Assembly: GCA_014155875.1 (NCBI GenBank)
Contig: JACEFZ010004086.1
Span: 51,001-115,000, forward strand
From: Cepaea nemoralis
Lineage: Eukaryota; Mollusca; Gastropoda; Stylommatophora; Helicidae
Length of the DNA stretch: 64,000 nt
Reading direction: 5' to 3'
Of this stretch, positions 31,547 to 42,035 are shown piece after piece; the stretch's first letter is position 1; the number at the start of each line of letters is the position of its first letter. The notes under the pieces are model-generated. The model ran no database searches. It saw only the letters and a program-made list of their open reading frames with translations, and was not told where the DNA came from. The position numbers and the translations under genes are program-made.

Positions 31547-34365
31547 CATCTCATCTCTCATCGTGTTCCTCTTGTACCTTGCGGTGTCGAGGTGAAGTAT
31601 AAACTTCGTGAGAGTGCCCGGTTATGGGCTTCGTATATCGACATTCCCATGGATTCTGTTATTCCCTCCGTCCAACGTTTACGTGGTCGGCCTCTTCCTC
31701 TGTTTCCATCTGGTCTGTACATCATTGCTTGTTGTGGCATGCTGTTGACTGGTAGCTTACTTGCATGGCCAAACCATTTGACTTGCTGCTTTCTAATAAA
31801 ATCTAGAGCAGCTTTAACCCCCACTTTAGTCCTGATTTCTTCATTTCTGATCTTATCTCTTCTTGATACGTTGAGTATTCTTCTCAGGAACCTCATTTCT
31901 GTTGTTGTGATTTTTCTTTTCTCTTTTTCTGTCATTGTCCAGGTTTGGCATTGGTAGCACAGAGTTGGTAGGAAGATTGTGTTGTAAAGTGCTTTCTTAG
32001 TAGTTATTGATACATGTTTGTTCTTTAGTATTGGTGCCATTTGTCCAATGAGTTGATTTGCCTTATTGCACCTATTTTCGATCTCGTCTTCTGATCTGCC
32101 ATTTGATGATATTATACTTCCTAGGTACTTGAAGCTCTTTACTTGTTTCAAGGGATGTTCGTTTAGGTGAATTGTTGCTGTTTGTTCTTCTTTAGTTATA
32201 GTCATTATAGTTATAGCCTCTGTTTTGCTTGTGCTAATTTTCATGTTACGTTCCCTACACATTTCGTTTAGACTATTCATGTGGTCTTGTAATTCAGCTT
32301 CTGATTTTGTTATTAGTGCTTGGTCGTCCGCAAACAGGAGTTCTCTAATGGTTAGATTTGCAGATGGTTCTTCTTCTGTGTTCTCGTCATGCGGTATTCT
32401 TGCTGTCTCTGCTTGGCTGGTTTCTTTACATATGTTGTCTATATATGTTATGAACAAGAGAGGGGACAGGACACAACCTTGTCGTACTCCAGATCTTATG
32501 GTGAAGGGTTCTGAGTGTCCTCCAGTTGCTCTCACTATGCATTCACTGTTGTTGTATAAACTTCTACATAGGTTTGTTAGATGTGTACTCACTCCATATT
32601 GTTTAAGGATTTCCCACAGCTTGTTTCTATCTACTCTATCAAATGCCTTTTCTTGGTCGACAAAGGCTAAGTAGAGTGTTTCATTGAATTCAATTGATTT
32701 TTCTATAAGTTGTCTAAGAGCAAAAATGGCGTCTGTGCATCCTTTGTTTTTCCTAAATCCAAGCTGCGTTTCGCTTAGCTGGGGTTCTAAAGTAGTTCGT
32801 AATCTTTTTTCAAGAATTTTGCAAAATATTTTCCCAGTATGACTCAACAGTGAAATGCCTCTGTATTGTGTGCAATCTCTTTTGCTGCCTTTGTTTTTCC
32901 AAATTGGGATAATTATGGCGTTTCCCCAGTCTCGTGGTGTCTGTTGTTCTACCCAAACATGGTTGAATAGTCTATGTAGCCAAGCTGTTCCTACTTCCCT
33001 TGCTGCTTTAATTAGTTCATTTGGTATTTCATCCTGTCCTGGTGATTTGTTCAATGGGGCTAATCTGATGGCTTCTATAATTTCTTCTTTTAGTATGTCT
33101 GGTTCTAGTTCCTCGGTGACATCTGTGTAGGTCTCTTGAATTCCTGTGACATCTGATGGGATGTTGAGAAGTTGTTCGAAATACTGCTTCCATCTTATTA
33201 GGATCTGTTTTTGTTCACTTATTGGTTCTCCATTTTCGCTGTTAATTATTTCAGTTGGGTCAAAGGGTTCTCCTCTGGTTCGCATTGCACTTATCTTTTT
33301 GTAGAAGTTTCTGGTTGCCTCCTTGTAGTTTTTATTTAGGGTTTCTCCATACTCTTCCCAGTCTTTTTGTTTTTCCCTCTTTACTATTCTACTCACGTGT
33401 CTTCTCGCTATTCTGTATTCTCTGTAATCACATTCCTGTTTGCTCTTCAACCACTTTTTATATTTTTTTTCCTTTTTTTCTTTTACCGCTTTCTTTACTT
33501 CTGCGTTCCACCAACTTGTTATTTTCTTTATCCGTGTTTTGCGTTTTTTCGTGGTTCCGCATGTTATTTTTGCAGTATTTAAAATGCTTGATTTGAACAT
33601 CTCCCATTCTTCTTCCACTGTTTTTCTTTCCGTAGGTAATTTTACAAAGAGTTCAGTTAGTTCTTTCTCATAATTTTCCCTTACTGCCTCGTCTTTAAGG
33701 TTTTTGTTTACTGATTCGCATGGCATGTATTTTCCTGCTCTTTGTTTTCTTCTTCTAATGGTTCTTATTGTGGCAACGACTGCTTTATGATCTGTGTTTA
33801 TACTGAAATTGGGCACTGCTCTTGCATCTAATATATTTCTCTTTCTGTTATTTCTTGTTAATATAAAATCAATTTGGCTTTTAGTATCTAGATTGTTCCA
33901 TTTATACCAGGTGTATACTTGCGAATCTTTATGTTTATAGAATGTGTTTGTTATATAGAGGTCGTGTTGGCTGCAAAGCTCTATCAGTCTACTTCCTTTA
34001 TCATTCCTTTCATTTTGCTGATCTCCAAATGCTCCCAGGTGTTTTTCTATGCCCACTCTGTTATGTCCTAGTCTTGCATTGAAGTCTCCCATAACTATGA
34101 TGTTGTCCTGCTTATCTATTTTATTTAGCACATCATGTATGTCTTCGTAGAAGTCCTCGCATTCTTGCTCATTATTGTTTGCATTACATGGTGCGTATAT
34201 CTGTACATATGTTGTGATTGTTTGTTCTTTTATTCTCACTGTTATGATTCTTTCTGATATATATTTTATTTCTAGTATTCCTCTTGCTAGCTGTGGTTCG
34301 TTGACTATTCCCACACCGTGTCTTGCCCTTTCTTGCTGTTCTACTCCAGAGTAAACAAACGTCTG
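31547..34365 (-). mobile_element. RTE-like LINE, 5'-truncated, with 13-bp target duplication
   Basis: 2819 bp flanked by TGTTACACAGACT (31534-31546 and 34366-34378); the flank is part of the 54-bp satellite unit, so the duplication could in principle be array sequence. On the - strand the 3' tail is GATGAGAGATGAGATG, the short-repeat tail typical of RTE elements. The 5' end is truncated inside the endonuclease. Other pieces of the same family are at 18452 and 54296. Confidence 0.85.
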
Positions 34366-34404
34366 TGTTACACAGACTATATGTAATATTATTTTATCAT
34401 ACAT
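31558..34404 (-). CDS. RTE-like endonuclease/reverse transcriptase, uninterrupted frame
   Basis: 948 codons without a stop. About the first 13 residues come from satellite sequence upstream of the truncation point, so the Met is fortuitous. APE endonuclease motifs: GVGIVNEPQL, YAPCN, GDFNARLG (~106-113), QIDFILTR (~177-184), NTDHKAVV (~203-210). RT motifs: SPGQDEIP, QYRGISLL (~513), FVDQEKAFDRVD (~581), SGVRQGCVLSPLLF (~638), the catalytic LFADDQAL (~690), YLGSIISS. The C-terminal region includes RRILNVSRRDKI, WFGHASKL and GRGRPRKRWTEGI. The endonuclease N-terminus (including the first catalytic Asn/Glu) is missing, so independent target cleavage is unlikely, but the open RT frame implies a young insertion. 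Confidence 0.88.
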   Translation of the reverse strand: MYDKIILHIVCVTQTFVYSGVEQQERARHGVGIVNEPQLARGILEIKYISERIITVRIKEQTITTYVQIYAPCNANNNEQECEDFYEDIHDVLNKIDKQDNIIVMGDFNARLGHNRVGIEKHLGAFGDQQNERNDKGSRLIELCSQHDLYITNTFYKHKDSQVYTWYKWNNLDTKSQIDFILTRNNRKRNILDARAVPNFSINTDHKAVVATIRTIRRRKQRAGKYMPCESVNKNLKDEAVRENYEKELTELFVKLPTERKTVEEEWEMFKSSILNTAKITCGTTKKRKTRIKKITSWWNAEVKKAVKEKKEKKYKKWLKSKQECDYREYRIARRHVSRIVKREKQKDWEEYGETLNKNYKEATRNFYKKISAMRTRGEPFDPTEIINSENGEPISEQKQILIRWKQYFEQLLNIPSDVTGIQETYTDVTEELEPDILKEEIIEAIRLAPLNKSPGQDEIPNELIKAAREVGTAWLHRLFNHVWVEQQTPRDWGNAIIIPIWKNKGSKRDCTQYRGISLLSHTGKIFCKILEKRLRTTLEPQLSETQLGFRKNKGCTDAIFALRQLIEKSIEFNETLYLAFVDQEKAFDRVDRNKLWEILKQYGVSTHLTNLCRSLYNNSECIVRATGGHSEPFTIRSGVRQGCVLSPLLFITYIDNICKETSQAETARIPHDENTEEEPSANLTIRELLFADDQALITKSEAELQDHMNSLNEMCRERNMKISTSKTEAITIMTITKEEQTATIHLNEHPLKQVKSFKYLGSIISSNGRSEDEIENRCNKANQLIGQMAPILKNKHVSITTKKALYNTIFLPTLCYQCQTWTMTEKEKRKITTTEMRFLRRILNVSRRDKIRNEEIRTKVGVKAALDFIRKQQVKWFGHASKLPVNSMPQQAMMYRPDGNRGRGRPRKRWTEGITESMGMSIYEAHNRALSRSLYFTSTPQGTRGTR

Positions 34405-34735
34405 GCAGAGGGCAGGTTATGTTACGCAGACTATATGTAATATTATTTTAGCATATATGCAGAGAACAGGTTATGTTACACAGACTATGTAATATAATTT
34501 TAGCATACATACAGAGAACAGGTTATGTTACACAGACTATATGTAATATTATTTTAGCATACATGCAGAGGGCAGATTATGTTACACAGACTATGTAATA
34601 TTATTTTAGCATACATGCAGAGAACAGGTTATGTTACACAGACTATATGTAATATTATTTTAGCATACATGCAGAGAACAGGTAATGTTACACAGACTAT
34701 GTAATATTATTTTAGCATACATGCAGAGGATAGGT
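34366..34735. repeat. 54-bp satellite, right part
   Basis: Continues the 31333-31546 array after the LINE insertion, about seven units. Confidence 0.9.
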
Positions 34736-35030
34736 CCGCTTGCAAAGTTGATAGCTAACTCCACTGGCTATGGCATGAAAACTACTGGATGCGGTTTTGA
34801 TGCCTGGGCTCATCACTTGCCAAATTGAGGAAAGACTGACCACCTCTACCTCCTGGCTGTAGGCCTACAGAATGTGATCCTGCTGTCACAATACAGACCC
34901 ATGGCATTAAACTGCTGCAGGAAAATTATTATTTTATACATTCAGAATATTAAAGTACTCAGATGATTCAAAATTAATTATTATTTTATACATGCAGAGT
35001 ATTAATGTACTCAGATGGTTCAAAATTAAT
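34736..35030. other. Intron 7 spacer with a 56-bp duplication
   Basis: A segment containing ATTATTATTTTATACAT and CTCAGATGGTTCAAAATTAA occurs twice at 34926-35030. The part before it was not recognised. Confidence 0.5.
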
Positions 35031-35032
35031 TA

Positions 35033-35195
35033 TGAGGGTAAGTCACAAATAGCTGTAGAAAAATAAGTAAATATAATAACAACTTGAAACCAGTTTATTT
35101 GTATACATACATTGTCCCTTTATTTCTCAACATAATTTCCACCAACATTGATGCACTTATCCAATCGTTTGATCAGTCCTCCCAAACTGGCTACA
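35033..35195 (-). mobile_element. Mariner 3' end fragment
   Basis: Starts after a TA with the inverted repeat TGAGGGTAAGTCACAAATAG and continues with the reverse complement of the mariner C-terminal coding end (compare 30700-30880). The other end is missing. Confidence 0.75.
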
Positions 35196-35371
35196 AGTCT
35201 AAACTTGAATGGTAGAAAATGGGAAGTAGGAGTGTGTAATAATCATGACTTTAAAGTTGCTAATATAGTTGCAGACATGTATTATAACCCGATGACAACA
35301 TTTCCTGAATTCGCTTAAGACGACGAAGCATTCCATGGTACTTAATTCGTTAAGGCATTTGTCATGGTTAG

Positions 35372-35645
35372 GTTTTAATTATCATGGTTAGGTTATAATT
35401 ATCATGGTTAGGTTATATTTGTCATGGTTATATTTGTCATGGTTAGGTTATAATTATCATGGTTAGGTTATATTTGTCATGGTTTTATTTGTTATGGTTA
35501 GGTTATATTTGTCATGGTTATATTTGTCATGGTTAGATTATATTTGTCATGGTTAGATTATATTTGTCATGGTTAGATTATATTTGTCATGGATAGGTTA
35601 TATTTGTCATGGTTAGATTATATTTGTCATGGTTAGATTATATTT
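35372..35645. repeat. 20-bp satellite, left part
   Basis: Units of GGTTAGRTTATATTTGTCAT (20 bp), partly irregular. Continues at 42225-43612; the Penelope cluster sits between. Confidence 0.9.
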
Positions 35646-35671
35646 GAATAACGAAGACACAAACAATAGAT

Positions 35672-35718
35672 TGCACGATTTATTGCCTGGCATATTTCGC
35701 TGCATCTCGTCAGGTACA
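35672..35718 (-). ncRNA. Hammerhead-ribozyme-like motif, inverted terminal repeat
   Basis: The - strand copy of the motif described at 36915: TGTAC, CTGACGA, CGAAA, ATC, GTGCA in the same spacing. It belongs to the inverted copy. Confidence 0.55.
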
Positions 35719-35748
35719 TACTGCAGAACTCACACAACTTACGTGAAA

Positions 35749-36607
35749 TTAACTAGATAAATCCTTCAAGTTGAAATATACACAATTTCGCGGGACAAAT
35801 ATACACAAATTGCCGGGCTTGTGAAGTTTGGGTAGACCGTACATCTGAGGAGTGTGCGAGCCACGTGGTGTGAGCGTTTTTGCAGTGGCCTCACTGATGA
35901 GTCCCGCATTCACAAGTGACTGGATCTCTTTCCTCATTATAGCATCCAGGTCCTCCGACTTGTTTACTTTTTGATCTATCCTGAATTTGGATTCGTCTGA
36001 CAATATTACATCCATTTTTCTCTGGTAATCTGACATGTCCATCAGTACTGTACCGCTCCCTTTGTCAGGTTTCAGTATGACGAGGGTTTTGTTAGCCTTT
36101 AACGCTTTTAAGGCAGTAAGGTGTTCGTTGGTCAGCGGACACGTCTGTTTAGAGGGTGTTGTGCGATACTGGTGTTCTAAATCTACCAGTTTGGCCTTCA
36201 GCCACCCGACCGACTCAGCAGAGGTAGGTGATAACTTGGAGACTTGATCAAACAACATTTCAAACTGTGCTTGCGACTCAACACGATTGATGTGTTTAGG
36301 CTTTATGCATAATTTTAATCCGTATGCAAGGGCCTCTGTTTCAATGTTGTTGAGTACGTATGATGATAAGTTCCTCACATACTTCTCTGGGTTGTCTAGT
36401 ACTGACGTTGTTACCTTTTCAGTGCTCAGTGATTTGTTGAGGCGAGCATTCTCTGCGATTTTCACCTTGTACACTGCTTCTGTACAGAATTTAGTGAACT
36501 TCAAGTAGCCATACAAGCTCAATTCTTGGGTGACGTAGTAGGCAGAACTGTGTGTGCGCTTCAAGTTGGCCAGCTTGGACTGGGTTTCTTCTATCTGGGT
36601 TTCTTCA
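35749..36607 (-). pseudogene. Inverted, internally deleted Penelope RT gene
   Basis: On the - strand the protein is co-linear with ORF A from IEETQSKLANLKRTHSS (residue ~101) to MYGLPKLHKPG (~361), then jumps through ~20 bp of filler directly into terminal-repeat sequence (NLCIFVPRN.. is not RT). RT motifs A to E (including YVDD) and the GIY-YIG domain are absent. At the other end, near 36590-36607, a duplicated CTGGGTTTCTT forms the inversion junction with the + oriented 3' end fragment. The Met used by the longest open frame lies in that opposite-strand sequence. Confidence 0.88.
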
Positions 36608-36821
36608 CGAGGAGCCGACACACCGGAAGCTCCCGGCGTCTTCAATCGGCAGGCACATTGTCGCCAGTCGCCATGTTGTGTCCAGAGAGACTGCATTTCG
36701 CGTGTTGTTTAGAACACAGAATACTCGCTTGTTAAAATTTGCAGAAGCAATTATGATCTATCAACGCAAGCCAGAATTGTGTAAACAGAAAGACATGTTA
36801 GTCAGCTTAAAATTACCGTGG

Positions 36822-37013
36822 TAGACAATCGACATTACTGTGCGAAATTGTGTATATTTCAACTTGAAGGATTTATCTAGTTAATTTCACGTAAGTTGTG
36901 TGATTTCTGCAGTATGTACCTGACGAGATGCAGCGAAATATGCCAGGCAATAAATCGTGCAATCTATTGTTTGTGTCTTCGTTATTCAAATTCACTACGG
37001 GAAAACATTGTTT
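36822..37013 (+). repeat. Penelope terminal repeat, copy 1
   Basis: From the ORF stop codon region of the partial upstream unit to the point at which the third copy ends. Contains the hammerhead-like motif and an AATAAA (36949-36954). The 3' half doubles as the start of ORF A. Repeated at 39427-39618 and 42033-42224. Confidence 0.85.
36915..36961 (+). ncRNA. Hammerhead-ribozyme-like motif, Penelope copy A
   Basis: TGTAC (36915-36919), CTGACGA (36920-36926), GATGCAGC, GAAA (36935-36938), helix III region, ATC (36954-36956), GTGCA (36957-36961). CUGANGA and GAAA are the invariant hammerhead core. TGTAC/GTGCA form a 5-bp helix I and AUC fits the NUH cleavage triplet, predicting a cut after 36956. 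Helix II is minimal and helix III weak (UGC-CAG-GCA possible). Small hammerheads of this sort are known in Penelope terminal repeats. Activity is inferred only. Confidence 0.6.
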
Positions 37014-39429
37014 TGAATTTCTCAAACGTCGCCTCCCATTACCAACTGTGAAGCGATTAGATGGATTACTCAAGCTGAAGTGTAAAATATCGCTACAGGA
37101 TTGTCGATTGAGATTTCTCGAGGAATGCCTAAGGACGGGGATATTTCCTCACCGGTATTTCAGATCTCTGAGGACGGACAGAATATGTCCGACAAGAAAA
37201 AACCTGAGACGACTGACAAAAAACCAGATAGAAGAAACCCAGTCCAAGCTGGCCAACTTGAAGCGCACACACAGTTCTGCCTACTACGTCACCCAAGAAT
37301 TGAGCTTGTATGGCTACTTGAAGTTCACTAAATTCTGTACAGAAGCAGTGTACAAGGTGAAAATCGCAGAGAATGCTCGCCTCAACAAATCACTGAGCAC
37401 TGAAAAGGTAACAACGTCAGTACTAGACAACCCAGAGAAGTATGTGAGGAACTTATCGTCATACGTACTCAACAACATTGAAACAGAGGCCCTTGCATAC
37501 GGATTAAAATTATGCATAAAGCCTAAACACATCAATCGTGTTGAGTCGCAAGCACAGTTTGAAATGTTGTTTGATCAAGTCTCCAAGTTATCACCTACCT
37601 CTGCTGAGTCGGTCGGGTGGCTGAAGGCCAAACTGGTAGATTTAGAACACCAGTATCGCACAACACCCTCTAAACAGACGTGTCCGCTGACCAACGAACA
37701 CCTTACTGCCTTAAAAGCGTTAAAGGCTAACAAAACCCTCGTCATACTGAAACCTGACAAAGGGAGCGGTACAGTACTGATGGACATGTCAGATTACCAG
37801 AGAAAAATGGATGTAATATTGTCAGACGAATCCAAATTCAGGATAGATCAAAAAGTAAACAAGTCGGAGGACCTGGATGCTATAATGAGGAAAGAGATCC
37901 AGTCACTTGTGAATGCGGGACTCATCAGTGAGGCCACTGCAAAAACGCTCACACCACGTGGCTCGCACACTCCTCAGATGTACGGTCTACCCAAACTTCA
38001 CAAGCCCGGCATCCCGCTAAGACCTATCCTGTCCATGGTTAACTCTGCACAACACCGAATGGCGAGATGGTTAGCCGAATTGTTAAAGCCAGTACGACAG
38101 TCCTTCGATCCAAAAATACTCAGAGATACATTCCAACTGGTGGAATTATTGGATACTATGGACATAAATAACAAACACATGGCATCCATGGATATAGCCT
38201 CCCTATTCACTAACGTTCCATTAGAGGAGACAGTGAAAATAATAAGGGAACGCATTGAAGACAAACAACTAAAATTAGGCATACCAACACCTATTCTGGA
38301 GAGGCTACTACTACTATGTACCGCCAACATCCAATTCAATTTTCTAACTAAGTCATACCGCCAAATTGACGGAGTGGCCATGGGGAGTCCTCTTGGTCCT
38401 ATTCTAGCGGACATCTTCATGGCACACTTAGAAGAAAAGAGATCCTCAGACATCAACAACTTGGCCTTTTACCGGCGTTATGTGGACGATATACTAATTA
38501 TCACCACAGACGAGCTACAAGCAACATCGTTTCAGGCCACAATGAACAAGACGCATAAAAACATCTCTCTATCTATGGAACACGAACACAACGAAGCGTT
38601 ACCGTTCCTAGATATTCTAATGAGACGTAGAGCAGACGGCACAATTCAAAGATCGGTGTATCGCAAAGAAACATGGACTGGCCAATACCTAAATTTTCAG
38701 AGCTTCACACCTGTCCAGTACAAACGGGGCTTAGTACGGACCTTGTTTGACCGTGCTAGAAAGATATGCACCCAGGACACACTGACAGAGGAATTTGAAA
38801 CTCTGAAGAATGTCTTAAACCTGAATGGGTACTCCACAGGATTTATAAAGCGCCATTGCCAACAGCCCAAACCCAAAGCAGACGTAACTACAGTCCCTAA
38901 ACTCAAGGTATTCATCCAGCTAACCTTTCGAGGGGATGACGTAATGCAACGTCTACAAGACCGGCTTACTACAGCAGTAGGTCGAACATTCTGTGCGGCA
39001 ACTCCAGTCATTAGATGTAAAACCGTACCCATTCCTACACCAACAGTCAAAGAGCCTGTTCCTCTGTACGCCACAAACAATTGTATTTACCAATTCACAT
39101 GTAGATGCCAGGCCGTTTACATTGGTCGAACGGAGAGACAGCTTAACAAACGGGTGTCAGAACACATACCTCAATGGGTCAACAAGATACAACACACAGG
39201 AGATGATAGCCACGAGGAGCCGACACACCGGAAGCTCCCGGCGTCTTCAATCGGCAGGCACATTGTCGCCAGTCGCCATGTTGTGTCCAGAGAGACTGCA
39301 TTTCGCGTGTTGTTTAGAACACAAAATACTCGCTTGTTAAAATTTGCAGAAGCAATTATGATCTATCAACGCAAGCCAGAATTGTGTAAACAGAAAGACA
39401 TGTTAGTCAGCTTAAAATTACCGTGGTAG
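36928..39429 (+). CDS. Penelope-like element protein, copy A (RT + GIY-YIG), intact
   Basis: 833 codons. RT region ~260-640: LVILKPDKGSGTVLMD, MYGLPKLHKPGIPLRPILSM, SMDIASLFTNVPLEE (motif A, ~420), GVAMGSPLGPILADIFM (~482), YRRYVDDILII (catalytic, ~515-525), ALPFLDILMRR. Penelope RTs are related to telomerase RT. The C-terminal GIY-YIG endonuclease (~718-790) shows NCIYQFTC, CQAVYIGRTERQL and SEHI with a CxC pair, used to nick target DNA. No stop or frameshift, so this copy may be coding-competent. The ATG at 36928 is the first in a frame open since a TGA at 36901-36903, but it lies inside the hammerhead-like motif; the next Met after residue 5 is at ~213. A non-AUG or uncleaved-RNA start is possible. 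Confidence 0.93.
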   Translation: MQRNMPGNKSCNLLFVSSLFKFTTGKHCFEFLKRRLPLPTVKRLDGLLKLKCKISLQDCRLRFLEECLRTGIFPHRYFRSLRTDRICPTRKNLRRLTKNQIEETQSKLANLKRTHSSAYYVTQELSLYGYLKFTKFCTEAVYKVKIAENARLNKSLSTEKVTTSVLDNPEKYVRNLSSYVLNNIETEALAYGLKLCIKPKHINRVESQAQFEMLFDQVSKLSPTSAESVGWLKAKLVDLEHQYRTTPSKQTCPLTNEHLTALKALKANKTLVILKPDKGSGTVLMDMSDYQRKMDVILSDESKFRIDQKVNKSEDLDAIMRKEIQSLVNAGLISEATAKTLTPRGSHTPQMYGLPKLHKPGIPLRPILSMVNSAQHRMARWLAELLKPVRQSFDPKILRDTFQLVELLDTMDINNKHMASMDIASLFTNVPLEETVKIIRERIEDKQLKLGIPTPILERLLLLCTANIQFNFLTKSYRQIDGVAMGSPLGPILADIFMAHLEEKRSSDINNLAFYRRYVDDILIITTDELQATSFQATMNKTHKNISLSMEHEHNEALPFLDILMRRRADGTIQRSVYRKETWTGQYLNFQSFTPVQYKRGLVRTLFDRARKICTQDTLTEEFETLKNVLNLNGYSTGFIKRHCQQPKPKADVTTVPKLKVFIQLTFRGDDVMQRLQDRLTTAVGRTFCAATPVIRCKTVPIPTPTVKEPVPLYATNNCIYQFTCRCQAVYIGRTERQLNKRVSEHIPQWVNKIQHTGDDSHEEPTHRKLPASSIGRHIVASRHVVSRETAFRVLFRTQNTRLLKFAEAIMIYQRKPELCKQKDMLVSLKLPW

Positions 39430-39618
39430 ACAATCGACATTACTGTGCGAAATTGTGTATATTTCAACTTGAAGGATTTATCTAGTTAATTTCACGTAAG
39501 TTGTGTGATTTCTGCAGTATGTACCTGACGAGATGCAGCGAAATATGCCAGGCAATAAATCGTGCAATCTATTGTTTGTGTCTTCGTTATTCAAATTCAC
39601 TACGGGAAAACATTGTTT
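39427..39618 (+). repeat. Penelope terminal repeat, copy 2
   Basis: Between ORF A and ORF B; no difference from copy 1 seen by eye. Shared by the two tandem units. Confidence 0.88.
39520..39566 (+). ncRNA. Hammerhead-ribozyme-like motif, Penelope copy B
   Basis: Identical to 36915-36961, offset by 2605 bp. With one motif per terminal repeat, a read-through transcript of the tandem would carry cut sites one unit apart, at copies 1, 2 and 3. Confidence 0.6.
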
Positions 39619-42035
39619 TGAATTTCTCAAACGTCGCCTCCCATTACCAACTGTGAAGCGATTAGATGGATTACTCAAGCTGAAGTGTAAAATATCGCTA
39701 CAGGATTGTCGATTGAGATTTCTCGAGGAATGCCTAAGGACGGGGATATTTCCTCACCGGTATTTCAGATCTCTGCGGACGGACAGAATATGTCCGACAA
39801 GAAAAAACCTGAGACGACTGACAAAAAACCAGATAGAAGAAACCCAGTCCAAGCTGGCCAACTTGAAGCGCACACACAGTTCTGCCTACTACGTCACCCA
39901 AGAATTGAGCTTGTATGGCTACTTGAAGTTCACTAAATTCTGTACAGAAGCAGTGTACAAGGTGAAAATCGCAGAGAATGCTCGCCTCAACAAATCACTG
40001 AGCACTGAAAAGGTAACAACGTCAGTACTAGACAACCCAGAGAAGTATGTGAGGAACTTATCGTCATACGTACTCAACAACATTGAAACAGAGGCCCTTG
40101 CATACGGATTAAAATTATGCATAAAGCCTAAACACATCAATCGTGTTGAGTCGCAAGCACAGTTTGAAATGTTGTTTGATCAAGTCTCCAAGTTATCACC
40201 TACCTCTGCTGAGTCGGTCGGGTGGCTGAAGGCCAAACTGGTAGATTTAGAACACCAGTATCGCACAACACCCTCTAAACAGACGTGTCCGCTGACCAAC
40301 GAACACCTTACTGCCTTAAAAGCGTTAAAGGCTAACAAAACCCTCGTCATACTGAAACCTGACAAAGGGAGCGGTACAGTACTGATGGACATGTCAGATT
40401 ACCAGAGAAAAATGGATGTAATATTGTCAGACGAATCCAAATTCAGGATAGATCAAAAAGTAAACAAGTCGGAGGACCTGGATGCTATAATGAGGAAAGA
40501 GATCCAGTCACTTGTGAATGCGGGACTCATCAGTGAGGCCACTGCAAAAACGCTCACACCACGTGGCTCGCACACTCCTCAGATGTACGGTCTACCCAAA
40601 CTTCACAAGCCCGGCATCCCGCTAAGACCTATCCTGTCCATGGTTAACTCTGCACAACACCGAATGGCGAGATGGTTAGCCGAAATGTTAAAGCCAGTAC
40701 GACAGTCCTTCGATCCAAAAATACTCAGAGATACATTCCAACTGGTGGAATTATTGGATACTATGGACATAAATAACAAACACATGGCATCCATGGATAT
40801 AGCCTCCCTATTCACTAACGTTCCATTAGAGGAGACAGTGAAAATAATAAGGGAACGCATTGAAGACAAACAACTAAAATTAGGCATACCAACACCTATT
40901 CTGGAGAGGCTACTACTACTATGTACCGCCAACATCCAATTCAATTTTCTAACTAAGTCATACCGCCAAATTGACGGAGTGGCCATGGGGAGTCCTCTTG
41001 GTCCTATTCTAGCGGACATCTTCATGGCACACTTAGAAGAAAAGAGATCCTCAGACATCAACAACTTGGCCTTTTACCGGCGTTATGTGGACGATATACT
41101 AATTATCACCACAGACGAGCTACAAGCAACATCGTTTCAGGCCACAATGAACAAGACGCATAAAAACATCTCTCTATCTATGGAACACGAACACAACGAA
41201 GCGTTACCGTTCCTAGATATTCTAATGAGACGTAGAGCAGACGGCACAATTCAAAGATCGGTGTATCGCAAAGAAACATGGACTGGCCAATACCTAAATT
41301 TTCAGAGCTTCACACCTGTCCAGTACAAACGGGGCTTAGTACGGACCTTGTTTGACCGTGCTAGAAAGATATGCACCCAGGACACACTGACAGAGGAATT
41401 TGAAACTCTGAAGAATGTCTTAAACCTGAATGGGTACTCCACAGGATTTATAAAGCGCCATTGCCAACAGCCCAAACCCAAAGCAGACGTAACTACAGTC
41501 CCTAAACTCAAGGTATTCATCCAGCTAACCTTTCGAGGGGATGACGTAATGCAACGTCTACAAGACCGGCTTACTACAGCAGTAGGTCGAACATTCTGTG
41601 CGGCAACTCCAGTCATTAGATGTAAAACCGTACCCATTCCTACACCAACAGTCAAAGAGCCTGTTCCTCTGTACGCCACAAACAATTGTATTTACCAATT
41701 CACATGTAGATGCCAGGCCGTTTACATTGGCTCGAACGGAGAGACAGCTTAACAAACGGGTGTCAGAACACATACCTCAATGGGTCAACAAGATACAACA
41801 CACAGGAGATGATAGCCACGAGGAGCCGACACACCGGAAGCTCCCGGCGTCTTCAATCGGCAGGCACATTGTCGCCAGTCGCCATGTTGTGTCCAGAGAG
41901 ACTGCATTTCGCGTGTTGTTTAGAACACAGAATACTCGCTTGTTAAAATTTGCAGAAGCAATTATGATCTATCAACGCAAGCCAGAATTGTGTAAACAGA
42001 AAGACATGTTAGTCAGCTTAAAATTACCGTGGTAG
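39533..42035 (+). pseudogene. Penelope-like element protein, copy B, broken by one base
   Basis: Matches copy A except for single substitutions (one changes AELLKP to AEMLKP) until the GIY-YIG domain. An extra C at 41731 shifts the frame immediately after VYIG; the protein ends ...VYIGSNGETA at 41752 (739 codons). The remaining endonuclease codons (RTERQLNKRVSEHI.. to LKLPW) are intact in another frame to 42035. The RT with YVDD is complete, so this copy would make an RT lacking a working endonuclease. Confidence 0.92.

Noticed and set aside
31478..33673. Several + strand ORFs across 31478-33673
   Set aside because: All are antisense shadows of the RTE-like RT gene.
37998..38459. Open frames antisense to Penelope ORFs (also 38697-39080, 40603-41064)
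   Set aside because: Mirror frames of the RT gene; identical pairs recur because the two units are identical.
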